DNA of 64,000 nt from Sagittula marina (GCF_014196795.1 NZ_JACIEJ010000007.1:62001-126000); one strand, 5' to 3'; counted from the first letter of the stretch, positions 9,832 to 18,374 are shown. Notes: generated by a model not told the origin, from the sequence alone. A program made the numbers and translations.

Positions 9832-9876
9832 TTGTCTTTGCCGCCTCGCAAGCAGATAGTGAGGCGGCAAAGACAA
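9832..9876. terminator. Perfect 16-bp hairpin after soxG
   Basis: Arms at 9832-9847 and 9861-9876 are exact reverse complements, beginning TTGTCTTTGCCGCCTC, with a 13-base loop. No run of T follows on either strand, so it may be an mRNA-stabilising or pausing structure rather than a full intrinsic terminator. It lies between soxG and the small secreted protein gene, only 12 bp from the latter's ATG. Confidence 0.6.
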
Positions 9877-9887
9877 AGGATATCCCT

Positions 9888-10307
9888 ATGAAGCGGTGTT
9901 TTGGCCTGGTTGCCGGTTTGGTTCTGGCAGCCAGCGGAGCTTTGGCGGCACCGGATGTGGTCGGGTACAAGTGCATCATCAAAGGCGCTGGCGACGGCGA
10001 CTGGATTCAGCCGCTCATTTTCATCGCCTATAATCGCGATGCAGAGCGCGTTGTCGTGTCTGACCCGATGATTCTTGCGTTCAACGATGGTATTCCAGTG
10101 ACGGGCCGGGTCGTGACCGACAACAGCAAGCGCACCACATTTGCGTGGGATGTTCAGATCACTCTAAATGTCAGCCCAGTGACCATGGGTTTTCGGGGCA
10201 CTTACGTGAAATCCAATGGTGTCTTCTCGGTTGTGGCGACGCCGCGCGGGTATTCCAACAATTTCACACGCGGTGGAACGTGCAAACTGGATCGTCTGGA
10301 GAGTTAA
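9888..10307 (+). CDS. Small exported protein of unknown function
   Basis: A 139-residue protein with a clear Sec signal peptide (MKRCFGLVAGLVLAASGALA, cleavage near 20), so it is probably periplasmic. The mature part has two cysteines, in GYKCIIKG and GGTCKLDR, which could form a disulfide. It is rich in beta-prone segments and has no family I recognise. It begins just after the hairpin that follows soxG and ends 147 bp before sodB. Confidence 0.75.
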   Translation: MKRCFGLVAGLVLAASGALAAPDVVGYKCIIKGAGDGDWIQPLIFIAYNRDAERVVVSDPMILAFNDGIPVTGRVVTDNSKRTTFAWDVQITLNVSPVTMGFRGTYVKSNGVFSVVATPRGYSNNFTRGGTCKLDRLES

Positions 10308-10454
10308 TTTTGTTGCTTAAACCGGTGCCTTTGCAGCTTTACACAGGACTTGCGCGGTGCCGCTTCCGTCTAAATTGCACAGGATCACTTGACGTTGGGG
10401 TCCTACCGGAACAGGTAAGTAGGCGAGAGTTAACAAACAGGAGAGGGTGACCAA

Positions 10455-11054
10455 ATGGCATTCGAACTTCCCGATCTTCCCTATGCGCACGATGCGCTGG
10501 CGTCTTCCGGCATGAGCCAGGAGACAATGGAGTATCACCACGATATCCACCACAAGGCCTACGTCGATAACGGCAACAAGCTTATCGAAGGCACTGAATG
10601 GGCGGGCAAATCCGTCGAAGAGATCGTAAAGGGCACCTACGACGCGAACGCCGTCGCCCAGTCCGGTATCTTCAACAACGCCTCGCAGCACTGGAACCAC
10701 TCGCAGTTCTGGGAAATGATGGGCCCGGGCAACGAGGCTATGCCCTCCGAGCTTGAAGCGGCGATCAAGGAGTCTTTCGGCTCGGTCGACAAATTCAAAG
10801 ACGAGTTCGCGGCAGCGGGCGGCGGTCAGTTCGGCTCCGGCTGGGCATGGCTGGTCAAAGACACCGATGGCGGCCTGAAGGTCACCAAGACCGAAAACGG
10901 CGTTAACCCGCTGTGCTTCGGCCAGACCGCGCTGCTGGGCTGCGACGTGTGGGAGCACTCCTACTACATCGACTTCCGCAATAAGCGTCCGGCGTATCTG
11001 AAGAACTTCCTCGACAACTTGGTGAACTGGGAAAACGTCGCATCGCGCATGTAA
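10455..11054 (+). CDS. sodB: Superoxide dismutase, Fe/Mn family
   Basis: Converts superoxide to H2O2 and O2 in the cytoplasm. The 199-residue protein has the four metal ligands in family positions: His28 (MEYHHDIHHKAYV), His82 (HWNHSQFW), Asp164 and His168 (CDVWEHSYYIDF). Overall similarity favours the iron type (SodB), but metal use cannot be fixed from sequence alone. GGAGAGGG lies before the ATG, and a strong terminator follows. Confidence 0.94.
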   Translation: MAFELPDLPYAHDALASSGMSQETMEYHHDIHHKAYVDNGNKLIEGTEWAGKSVEEIVKGTYDANAVAQSGIFNNASQHWNHSQFWEMMGPGNEAMPSELEAAIKESFGSVDKFKDEFAAAGGGQFGSGWAWLVKDTDGGLKVTKTENGVNPLCFGQTALLGCDVWEHSYYIDFRNKRPAYLKNFLDNLVNWENVASRM

Positions 11055-11076
11055 TCCTCACTTAGGTTAGATACAG

Positions 11077-11112
11077 AAGGGGCGTGGCGCAGGCTGCGCC
11101 CCTTTTCTTTTC
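11077..11112 (+). terminator. Intrinsic terminator of sodB
   Basis: AAGGGGCG at 11077-11084 pairs with CGCCCCTT at 11097-11104, followed by TTCTTTT. It sits 22 bp after the sodB stop. Confidence 0.85.
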
Positions 11113-11566
11113 AGAGGCTGCCCGCGATTGCGCAGGCGCGAGCTTCCATCGTTGGCGGTCGCTGCCGATCCTGACACTCATGCCGTTTTCGACCAGGTTG
11201 ACGGCAGTCTCTGCATGGTGCGTCTTGATCCGGTGAGCCTTGTTTGCAGCAATCTTTGCGTCGTCTCAGGACATCGTCTGACCTAGAAAAGGGCACCTTG
11301 CCCCATCCAGATGCAGCAAGTCTTGACCAAGGACAAGCAGGGGCGTGACGCGCGCCTGACGAGGCTGGGTGAATTTGCCGAGATCAGCGGTGGCTCCGAC
11401 CTTTCCGGATGCAACCTTTGCAATGAAGCGCCTGGCGCACGGACACGTTCTTGTCAGCGTTTTGCAGGGCAGACCTCTGGGATGGACCATCCGATCCTTG
11501 ACGGACAGCGGGTTGCAGGGGGCCTGCGGCGGGCCTAAACATTCTCCCAACACTGTCGGAGCGCGC
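11113..11566. other. Gene-poor gap between sodB and rarD
   Basis: About 450 bp with no gene I can support. Short open frames exist on both strands, but none has a convincing start, ribosome site or family similarity. It must hold the rarD promoter. Confidence 0.5.
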
Positions 11567-12481
11567 ATGTCCCCCCAATTCCAAGGTATCCTCGCCATGA
11601 TCGGCGCCTGCACGATTTGGGGACTGTCACCAATCTACTACAAGCTGCTCAAGGATGTACCGCCGCTGGAATTGCTGGCGCACCGCACGCTCTGGTCGCT
11701 GGTGGTCTTCGCGTCGATCCTTGCGATGCAGGGTAAGCTTGCACGACTGCGCGCGGCGCTGGGGTCTGCGCGCGCAGTGGTGGTGATCGCCTTTGCCGCG
11801 CTCATGATCTCCGCCAACTGGTACTTGTTCATCTTTTCGGTGCAACAAGGACACGTTACGCAGACCTCGCTTGGGTACTATATGTTCCCGCTGGTCGCGG
11901 TGCTGATCGGGACCGTGGTGCTCGGCGAAAAACTCAAGCCTTTGCAATGGTTTGCTGTGGCGCTCGCCGTGGTGGCGGTGGTGCAGCTGACCATCGGGCT
12001 GGGAGTCGCGCCCTGGATTTCGCTGACGCTGGCGGCGACGTTTGGCCTGTATGGGTTGGTGAAAAAGCAGCTGACGGTTGGGCCGATGGTGTCGGTCACT
12101 GCCGAGGTGCTGGTGCTCTCCCCCATCGCACTGTGCTGGCTGGCGGTGGTGCATGGCCGGGGCGACGGTGTTTTTGGCACGGACTTTGGCACCTCTGCGC
12201 TGCTGATGTTTTCCGGCTTTCTGACGGCGCTGCCGTTAATCCTGTTTTCCGCGGCCGCGCAGCGGGTGAACATGGTGACGGTCGGGCTGTTGCAGTACAT
12301 CAACCCGACCTTGCAATTCTTCTGTGCCGTGGTGTTGTTCGGCGAGGCGCTGAACACGTTCCAGCTCGCGGCCTTTGGCCTGATCTGGACGGCTTTGGCG
12401 CTGTATTCCGGTCAGTCGGTGGCTCAGGAAAGAGCGCGCCGCAGAAGCGTCATGACCTCTGCCGCCGAATTCCCGCGCTGA
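11567..12481 (+). CDS. rarD: EamA-family transporter RarD
   Basis: Inner-membrane protein of the drug/metabolite transporter superfamily, RarD subgroup (named after a Pseudomonas chloramphenicol-sensitivity gene; the substrate is unclear). The 304-residue product has ten hydrophobic segments and the subgroup signature GILAMIGACTIWGLSPIYYK at the N terminus, with ELLAHRTLWS after the first helix. I start at the ATG at 11567, where homology begins, although the frame is open back to 11369. Its 3' end overlaps the LOG gene on the other strand by 58 bp. Confidence 0.92.
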   Translation: MSPQFQGILAMIGACTIWGLSPIYYKLLKDVPPLELLAHRTLWSLVVFASILAMQGKLARLRAALGSARAVVVIAFAALMISANWYLFIFSVQQGHVTQTSLGYYMFPLVAVLIGTVVLGEKLKPLQWFAVALAVVAVVQLTIGLGVAPWISLTLAATFGLYGLVKKQLTVGPMVSVTAEVLVLSPIALCWLAVVHGRGDGVFGTDFGTSALLMFSGFLTALPLILFSAAAQRVNMVTVGLLQYINPTLQFFCAVVLFGEALNTFQLAAFGLIWTALALYSGQSVAQERARRRSVMTSAAEFPR

Positions 12482-12975
12482 ACGAAATCCAGCAGAGACG
12501 CATCGGCAAAGCCGTTGTCCACAACGTGATCAAGCAGCGCCTTGAGCGGTCCCCAATAGCCGTTCACATCCATCAACACGATGGGTTTGTCATGCAGGCC
12601 AAGCTGCCGCCATGTGAGCACCTCAAAGAACTCGTCCAGCGATCCCGGCCCACCGGGCATTACAACCACAGCGTCGGCGTTCATCACCATGACTTTCTTT
12701 CGCTCGTGCATGGTCTCGGTCACGATAAACCGCGTGAGATCTGTCTTGCCCACTTCCATCGCCATCAGATGTGTCGGGATGACGCCAAAGGTGTCCGCCC
12801 CTGCGTCCTGCGCCGCGCGCGCGACGGTGCCCATCAGCCCGACGTCACCGGCCCCATACACCAGACGCCAGCCTTCCGAGGCCAGCGCACCGCCCAGCCG
12901 CGCAGCTTCCTCGGCAAAGGCAGAATCAGTGCCGGAGCGGGAGCCGCAGTAAACGCAGATAGACTTTTGAGACAT
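12424..12975 (-). CDS. LOG-family protein (TIGR00730 Rossmann fold)
   Basis: Probable nucleoside 5'-monophosphate phosphoribohydrolase of the LOG family; plant members release free cytokinin, while bacterial roles are mostly open. The 183-residue protein opens with SICVYCGSRSG and holds LVYGAGDVGLMG. The catalytic signature reads PGGPGSLDEFFE, a variant of the usual PGGxGTxxE with Ser for Thr and Asp at the position before Glu. The 3' end runs 58 bp into rarD on the opposite strand. Divergent from the LysM gene. Confidence 0.9.
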   Translation of the reverse strand: MSQKSICVYCGSRSGTDSAFAEEAARLGGALASEGWRLVYGAGDVGLMGTVARAAQDAGADTFGVIPTHLMAMEVGKTDLTRFIVTETMHERKKVMVMNADAVVVMPGGPGSLDEFFEVLTWRQLGLHDKPIVLMDVNGYWGPLKALLDHVVDNGFADASLLDFVQRGNSAAEVMTLLRRALS

Positions 12976-13102
12976 GGCAGAGCACCTTCAGGGAAATAAT
13001 GGGCTTTTGACCGTTGGTAGCCCTTGGTTTATACACGCTCAACTAATCTGTGACAGTCGGCTGGGGGCTGACCGAAACAAGAGATCGAAACGAAAGACTG
13101 CC

Positions 13103-14854
13103 ATGAGCAATGCATTGAAGAACAGCGCGCTGGGTGGCGTGGCAGTGGTGGGCGTTTTGGCCTTGGCCTTGGCCTTGGCGACCGACGTGATCGACTGGCC
13201 GTTCGACGCGGTGCCGGAGCAGCGAGACGCTGGTCTAGCCTCTGGCAGCGCCTCTGAGGCCTCGACTACGTCTGCCGAAACTGATCAGCCGTCTGGTGTG
13301 ACCGTCAGCCAGTCCGCCGAAACTGGCAAACAGACTGCTGAGACCGCTGCCCCCTCTGCCGGGACGGACGAAGCACTTGTTAAGCCTGCCGATCAGTCCG
13401 CTGTGACAGAGGAGCAGACTGCCAGCTCCGTTGCTCCGTCTGCCGAAGGCGCTGACTCGACGGCAGAGGCGAGGGCCACCACCACAGATGATACTGCCCA
13501 GACGCCTCCCCGCGACACCGACACGACATCACTATCGAACGCCGCCCCGGAGGTGACATCGGACGCGCCGTCCATCGCCATGCGCTTGTTGCCGGGCAGC
13601 AGCATCATGGTCACGGGCCGCAGCGGCCCCGGCGAAATCGTCGAAGTGCTTTTCGACGGCGCGCCGGTGACGCAGGTGCAAACCGAACGCGACGGCAGCT
13701 ATGCCACGTTGATCGACCTGCCGCGCACAGGGCCGACGCGCCTTGTTCGCGCGCGCGTCACCCGGGACGGTCAGGAACGGCTGTCCGAGACTGAGCTGAT
13801 CATCCCCGGCACCGATGTGCCCACAGCCCCCGAGCCGCAGGTGGCCAGCTTGGCGCCGGATGGAATGCGGGCGCCCTCCGCTGCGGGGGCCGCTCCGCAA
13901 GCGCCCGGAGATGCAGATGAGGTGGCTGTTTTGCGTCCCGACGATCTCGGCGCAGAACCGGCTCCGGGCTCCACGCCCGTCACTGCGCAATCCGCCCCGG
14001 CACCGCGTGCGAACGACACCACATCCGGCATGGCGTCCCCGCAGGATGACAGCGTGCCGACTCTGCCGCGCGGCTCCGACGCCGTGGCGGTCGTTGATCC
14101 ATCCGCCGAAATGCCCTCCGCCGCACCGGGCAGCGCCCCAAAGGTGGACACACGCCCGGCACGGAACGCGACCCCCGAGACCACGGCCCTCATGCCGCAG
14201 GCCCCGACCGTCCCCGATGCGCCAGAAACCGACACGATCGAGGACCCGGCCGTCACCACGCGCAGCGAACCGGACAGAACCGACAGCCCGCAGGTCCCAC
14301 GCCGTCCCGGCATCCTTGTGGCCGGTCCCGCCGGCGTCGAAGCACTGGACAAGGCACCGCTTTTGCCCGGTGACGTGGCGCTTGATTCCATCAGCTACGA
14401 CACGGCAGGCGAGGTGATCCTCGCAGGCCGCGGCGTGGACGAGGCCTTTGTGCGCGTCTATCTCGACAATCGCCCGCTCACCACGTCGCGGATCAGCGGC
14501 GGGGACTGGCGCGTGCAACTGCCAGAGGTGGACACCGGCACCTACACGCTGCGCGTCGATCAGGTCGACGCCGAAGGCACCGTGATGGCCCGCGTCGAAA
14601 GCCCCTTTCTGCGCGAGGACCGCGCCGTTCTGGAACAGCTCGCCGAAGGCGCTGGCCCTGTGTCCGAGATCACCGTTCAGCCCGGCCATTCGCTCTGGGC
14701 GATCTCCAAGGATCGCTACGGCAACGGCATCGAATACGTGAAGATCTTTCGCGCCAACCGCGACCGCATCCGCGATCCCGATCTGATCTACCCCGGTCAG
14801 ATCTTTGATCTGCCTTCGACGCAGCAGGCCAGTACACAACCCGCGACGGAGTAA
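13103..14854 (+). CDS. Membrane-anchored LysM peptidoglycan-binding protein
   Basis: A 583-residue envelope protein. An N-terminal transmembrane anchor (about 9-28, LALALALA) is followed by a low-complexity Ser/Thr/Ala/Glu stretch (about 40-150). A beta-rich Ig-like domain lies at about 160-235 and a second Pro/Ala-rich linker at about 240-410. Another beta domain (about 415-515) precedes a C-terminal LysM domain (about 523-575, ITVQPGHSLWAISKDRYG). LysM binds glycan strands, so the protein probably spans periplasm to cell wall. The ATG at 13103 is chosen because the membrane anchor starts there. It may be cotranscribed with the ABC exporter 121 bp downstream. Confidence 0.85.
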   Translation: MSNALKNSALGGVAVVGVLALALALATDVIDWPFDAVPEQRDAGLASGSASEASTTSAETDQPSGVTVSQSAETGKQTAETAAPSAGTDEALVKPADQSAVTEEQTASSVAPSAEGADSTAEARATTTDDTAQTPPRDTDTTSLSNAAPEVTSDAPSIAMRLLPGSSIMVTGRSGPGEIVEVLFDGAPVTQVQTERDGSYATLIDLPRTGPTRLVRARVTRDGQERLSETELIIPGTDVPTAPEPQVASLAPDGMRAPSAAGAAPQAPGDADEVAVLRPDDLGAEPAPGSTPVTAQSAPAPRANDTTSGMASPQDDSVPTLPRGSDAVAVVDPSAEMPSAAPGSAPKVDTRPARNATPETTALMPQAPTVPDAPETDTIEDPAVTTRSEPDRTDSPQVPRRPGILVAGPAGVEALDKAPLLPGDVALDSISYDTAGEVILAGRGVDEAFVRVYLDNRPLTTSRISGGDWRVQLPEVDTGTYTLRVDQVDAEGTVMARVESPFLREDRAVLEQLAEGAGPVSEITVQPGHSLWAISKDRYGNGIEYVKIFRANRDRIRDPDLIYPGQIFDLPSTQQASTQPATE

Positions 14855-14975
14855 GGTGCACAGCGGGGCAGGGGTGGTCATCCCGCGCAGTCCGGCCTAG
14901 GTAAGCGAAAAGCCGACAGTGTGCCGCCATCCCCCATCCCAGCCGGGCCGTCGCGGCCCCCAGCCAGGAGCCCCG

Positions 14976-16802
14976 ATGCCTCCCGATACAGATATTGACG
15001 CGGCAGAGATCGCCCGCGAAGAACGCGCCTCCGGTCTGCGCACCATCAAACGCATGGCCCCCTATCTCTGGCCCGAAGGGGCGGACAAGAGGTGGGTGCG
15101 CTGGCGCGTCGTGATCGCGATGGTGCTTTTGGTTCTGGCCAAGGTCATCGCTGTCACCACGCCGCTGCTGTACAAGGAGGCGGTGGACAAGCTTGGCGGC
15201 GACGTGCCCGACATCGCCATAGGCGCCGTTGGTCTGACACTGGCGTATGGCATGACGCGCCTTCTGACGGTGGCCTTCCAACAGCTGCGCGACGGTATCT
15301 TTGCCAAGGTGGCTCAGGGCGCGCTGCGTCAACTGGCGTTGGAGACTTTCCAGCACATCCACAAGCTGTCCATGCGCTATCACATCACGCGCAAGACTGG
15401 CGGCCTCAGCCGGATCATCGAACGCGGTGTGAAGGGGGTGGAGTTTCTGCTCCGTTTCTTGCTGTTCTCCATCGGACCGCTGATCCTGGAGCTGCTGCTG
15501 GTGGGCATCATGCTCGCCTGGATGCTGGACATCTGGTATCTGGTCGTCGTGACGGCTGTGATCGCCATCTACGTGGCGTTCACCTTCAAGGTCACGGAAT
15601 GGCGCGTGAAGCTACGCCGCACCATGAATGCCCAAGACACCGACGCCAACCAGAAGGCCATCGATAGCCTTCTCAACTTTGAAACGGTGAAGTACTTCGG
15701 GGCCGAAGCGCGCGAAGCGCGACGCTACGATCATGCCATGCAAGGCTACGAGACAGCCGCGATCAAGACTGCTACTTCCTTGGCTTTCCTGAACACCGGG
15801 CAGGCCGTCATCATCACCGCGGGGCTGGTGGTCGTCATGGTCATGGCGGCGATCGGTGTGCAGAACGGCGCGCTGACGGTCGGGGATTTCGTGCTGGTCA
15901 ACGCCTACATGATCCAGATCACCATGCCGTTGAACTTCCTCGGATCGGTCTATCGCGAAATTCGTCAGGCCCTGGTGGACATGGGCCAGATGTTCGACCT
16001 GCTGGAGCAGCCCGCCGAAGTGTCTGACAAACCCGGCGCGCCGGCCTTGCGCGTCTCTGGCGGCGAGGTTGAATTGACCGATGTGACATTTGGCTACGAT
16101 CCCACGCGGCCGATCCTCAAGGGGATCTCGGTGCGTGTGGGCGCGGGCGAAAGCGTCGCGCTGGTCGGTCCGTCAGGTTCGGGCAAGTCGACCATCGGAC
16201 GGCTGCTGTTCCGGTTCTACGATGTGAACGGCGGGTCTGTGCGCATCGACGGGCAGGATGTACGCGACGTGACGCAGGAAACGCTGCATCAGGCCATCGG
16301 TGTCGTGCCGCAGGACACGGTGCTGTTCAACGACTCGATCCGCTACAACATCGCCTACGGGCGCGATGGGGCCACCGAGGAAGAGATCATCGCCGCTGCC
16401 CGCGCGGCTCAAATACACGAGTTTATCATCGCGCTGCCGGAGGGGTACGAGACCCCGGTGGGCGAGCGAGGGCTGAAGCTTTCCGGCGGCGAAAAGCAGC
16501 GGGTGGGCATCGCGCGCACCTTGTTGAAAAACCCGCCGATCCTGTTGCTGGACGAGGCGACCAGCGCGCTGGACACTGAAACCGAGGCCAGCATCCAAGG
16601 CGCGTTGAAGCGTGCGGGCGAGGGGCGCACCGTGCTGACCATCGCGCACCGGCTCTCCACCATCGCTGACGCAGACCGCATCGTGGTTCTGGAAAACGGA
16701 CTGGTGGTCGAGGAAGGTACGCACGACGCGCTGTTGGAACGCAATGGTCGGTACGCAAATCTGTGGCAACGTCAGAAATCCGAGGATGCAGAAGCCGCCT
16801 GA
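14976..16802 (+). CDS. ABC exporter, Atm1/HMT1-type (fused permease and ATPase)
   Basis: Half-transporter of the ABCB7/Atm1 type, which moves glutathione-linked sulfur or metal species out of the cytoplasm. The 608-residue product has six transmembrane helices (about 45-330) and then the nucleotide-binding domain. Walker A GPSGSGKST lies near 397, the signature LSGGEKQRVG near 501 and Walker B ILLLDEATSALD near 523. The NFETVKYFGAEAREARR stretch after helix 4 is typical of Atm1 proteins. CAGGAG stands before the ATG. The substrate cannot be told from sequence. Confidence 0.92.
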   Translation: MPPDTDIDAAEIAREERASGLRTIKRMAPYLWPEGADKRWVRWRVVIAMVLLVLAKVIAVTTPLLYKEAVDKLGGDVPDIAIGAVGLTLAYGMTRLLTVAFQQLRDGIFAKVAQGALRQLALETFQHIHKLSMRYHITRKTGGLSRIIERGVKGVEFLLRFLLFSIGPLILELLLVGIMLAWMLDIWYLVVVTAVIAIYVAFTFKVTEWRVKLRRTMNAQDTDANQKAIDSLLNFETVKYFGAEAREARRYDHAMQGYETAAIKTATSLAFLNTGQAVIITAGLVVVMVMAAIGVQNGALTVGDFVLVNAYMIQITMPLNFLGSVYREIRQALVDMGQMFDLLEQPAEVSDKPGAPALRVSGGEVELTDVTFGYDPTRPILKGISVRVGAGESVALVGPSGSGKSTIGRLLFRFYDVNGGSVRIDGQDVRDVTQETLHQAIGVVPQDTVLFNDSIRYNIAYGRDGATEEEIIAAARAAQIHEFIIALPEGYETPVGERGLKLSGGEKQRVGIARTLLKNPPILLLDEATSALDTETEASIQGALKRAGEGRTVLTIAHRLSTIADADRIVVLENGLVVEEGTHDALLERNGRYANLWQRQKSEDAEAA

Positions 16803-16826
16803 TCCATCAGTGATCGCCCACATGCG

Positions 16827-16855
16827 ACGAGGGCCTTGTCACCCAAGGCCCTCGT
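16827..16855. terminator. Convergent hairpin between ABC exporter and acetyltransferase
   Basis: An 11-bp perfect stem, ACGAGGGCCTT at 16827-16837 with its complement at 16845-16855 and a 7-base loop, lies between two genes that end towards each other. No strong T run follows on either side. Confidence 0.65.
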
Positions 16856-16859
16856 GAAA

Positions 16860-17513
16860 TCAGAAGCCGTCCAGCGCTGTCTGGATCTCCGAGATCAACG
16901 CGCCGACATGCTCGCCGTCTGTGACGGCATGGTGCACTTGAACATTCAGCGACATGTCCGCCCGTCCGTCTTGTTCGACGATCTTGCCCCAGGAGAGGCG
17001 CGGTATGCAGTCGTCAGGGCCGGGCACTGCGTGATCGAGCGCGGTGAAATCCAGCCAGGGGAGACAGGACAGATAGGCCACCGCATCGGTCTGCTCTGCG
17101 TGCTCCCGAATATCTTTGGCGCTGCGGACCTTGGCAATGTTCGCCCGCGCGGCACGGTCAAACACGTCAAAATCATCCACAAACGGCTGATAGCTATAGG
17201 CAAAACCGCCGGTGTCCCGCGGCACGGTAAACGAAAGCCCGATACTCTCATGCCGCACCACGGTGCCATCGGGTCGAAACCTGACCCTCAGCTCCGGCAC
17301 CGCATTCAAGCCGTGCCCAACGGCATAGAGGCAGCCGATATACGGTGACACGCCCTCCGCCTTGCGCGCCATCAGGCGCGTGACATCCACGCGGCAGGTG
17401 ATGGCGTAATGCGGCCGCCCGTAGTCTCTAAACCAGCGGTATGTGTCTGACCGATGCCATCTGTCCAGCGAGATAGGGGTGACGACAGATGTTTCGGCGA
17501 GTTCAGTTTTCAA
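16860..17513 (-). CDS. CatA-like O-acetyltransferase
   Basis: Member of the chloramphenicol acetyltransferase (type A) fold, 217 residues, close to the usual 215-220. The catalytic motif VHHAVTDGE is intact, with His195 as general base and Asp199 supporting it, and IGLSFTVPRD and SYQPFVDDFDVF resemble the substrate-site strands. Acetyl-CoA-dependent O-acetylation is likely. Whether chloramphenicol is the substrate is doubtful for a chromosomal copy without mobile context. Confidence 0.87.
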   Translation of the reverse strand: MKTELAETSVVTPISLDRWHRSDTYRWFRDYGRPHYAITCRVDVTRLMARKAEGVSPYIGCLYAVGHGLNAVPELRVRFRPDGTVVRHESIGLSFTVPRDTGGFAYSYQPFVDDFDVFDRAARANIAKVRSAKDIREHAEQTDAVAYLSCLPWLDFTALDHAVPGPDDCIPRLSWGKIVEQDGRADMSLNVQVHHAVTDGEHVGALISEIQTALDGF

Positions 17514-17563
17514 TTTACACCTTAAAGTTGATTATTCGTCTTGCTTGTGGCAAGATAGGTGCA

Positions 17564-17590
17564 CCCCGTGACATTTCCACGGGGTTTTTT
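17564..17590 (+). terminator. Intrinsic-terminator-like hairpin in a leader
   Basis: CCCCGTG at 17564-17570 pairs with CACGGGG at 17578-17584 and is followed by TTTTTT. No rightward gene lies upstream of it: the acetyltransferase starts at 17513 and reads away. So it stands in the leader of the gene at 17619, 28 bp before its start, or ends a short RNA. Confidence 0.75.
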
Positions 17591-17618
17591 GCAAATCAAT
17601 TTCACAAGGATGAGTCGC

Positions 17619-17933
17619 ATGGCTGACACTATTTCCGTCGATGACGTCATGAACCACGCTGAACGCGCCGCCGCAGAGGTGCTGGGAAAGCCCTCGGACC
17701 TCGGGGACTATAAAATTGGCGTCTGGCGAGAGTTCGGCACCGTGGGGATCTGGATCAAGGATCCGAACTGGGAGAAATTTGAGCCCCGCGAGATGCTTGA
17801 GGTCTCCGACAAGATCACAAAGATCATGGGGCCGGTCGCCCGCGAAGCGCAGCCAGAGGTCAAGGTGATCCGCGGCGGGATCACCATGGGGTACTTTCCC
17901 GTCGACAAAGAGTTCATGGCACATTTCAAATGA
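17619..17933 (+). CDS. Conserved-looking small protein, function unknown
   Basis: A 104-residue acidic soluble protein with no signal peptide or membrane segment. It contains DLGDYKIGVWREFGTVGIWIKDPNWEKF and a KVIRGGITMGYFPVDKEF tail. I recognise no family. I choose the ATG at 17619 because AAGGA lies 8 bp before it; an in-frame ATG at 17610 would have almost no spacing. It overlaps the next gene by 4 bp (ATGA), so the two probably act together. Confidence 0.75.
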   Translation: MADTISVDDVMNHAERAAAEVLGKPSDLGDYKIGVWREFGTVGIWIKDPNWEKFEPREMLEVSDKITKIMGPVAREAQPEVKVIRGGITMGYFPVDKEFMAHFK

Positions 17934-18337
17934 CCGGGAAGCTTTGTCCTTCCGCACAGCCGGATATGGCGGGCGCGCAGGTTCTTGGCGTGCACCGACC
18001 GGGACAAGACGTGGCCTACGTGGCCGGGACCGTGCCGGTCACAGATGCGGTGCTTGCGGCCACCGGTGATGTGCCGCCGACCCTGGTCTACCGCTTCGCC
18101 GCGCCTTGTGCGGAAAAGCGCTGCGGCCATTTCGATGGGGAACGCTGTCAATTGGCCACGCGAATCGCTGCGAAACTGTCCCCGGTGGAGACGCGATTGC
18201 CGGCCTGCGCCATACGCAAGACCTGTCGCTGGCACGGGCAGGAAGGGTCGGCCGCGTGCCTGCGCTGTCCGCAGGTGACGACGACCATCACCGAAGAAAA
18301 CGATCCCCTGCGCGACGTGGCCTTTGCCGCCGAATGA
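17930..18337 (+). CDS. Cysteine-rich protein, function unknown
   Basis: A 135-residue protein with eight cysteines (6, 60, 65, 73, 93, 99, 110, 113). Seven of them cluster between 60 and 113 as CAEKRC, ERC, PACAIRKTC and CLRC, with His67 and His102 nearby. This spacing suggests a zinc or Fe-S site, but no family is recognised. Translationally coupled to the preceding 104-residue gene. A GC-rich terminator follows. Confidence 0.75.
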   Translation: MTGKLCPSAQPDMAGAQVLGVHRPGQDVAYVAGTVPVTDAVLAATGDVPPTLVYRFAAPCAEKRCGHFDGERCQLATRIAAKLSPVETRLPACAIRKTCRWHGQEGSAACLRCPQVTTTITEENDPLRDVAFAAE

Positions 18338-18346
18338 AAGGGATCA

Positions 18347-18374
18347 GGACGCCCCCCACGATCCGGGGGCGTCC
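18347..18374. terminator. Convergent terminator hairpin
   Basis: GGACGCCCCC at 18347-18356 pairs with its exact complement at 18365-18374, between two genes that converge. ATAAAA follows on the plus strand, so the T run is weak. Confidence 0.7.

Noticed and set aside
11111-11290. A minus-strand stretch reading KIAANKAHRIKTHH, then VRIGSDRQRWKLAP
   Set aside because: It looks protein-like but has a stop just upstream, no start, and runs into the sodB terminator.
12974-13102. An earlier ATG in the LysM frame
   Set aside because: It would add residues before the membrane anchor and lies in the divergent promoter region of the LOG gene. The ATG at 13103 fits the anchor.
16860-17513. A mobile chloramphenicol resistance gene
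   Set aside because: The protein has the CAT active site, but no transposon, integron or plasmid sequence surrounds it. It is better described as a chromosomal homologue.
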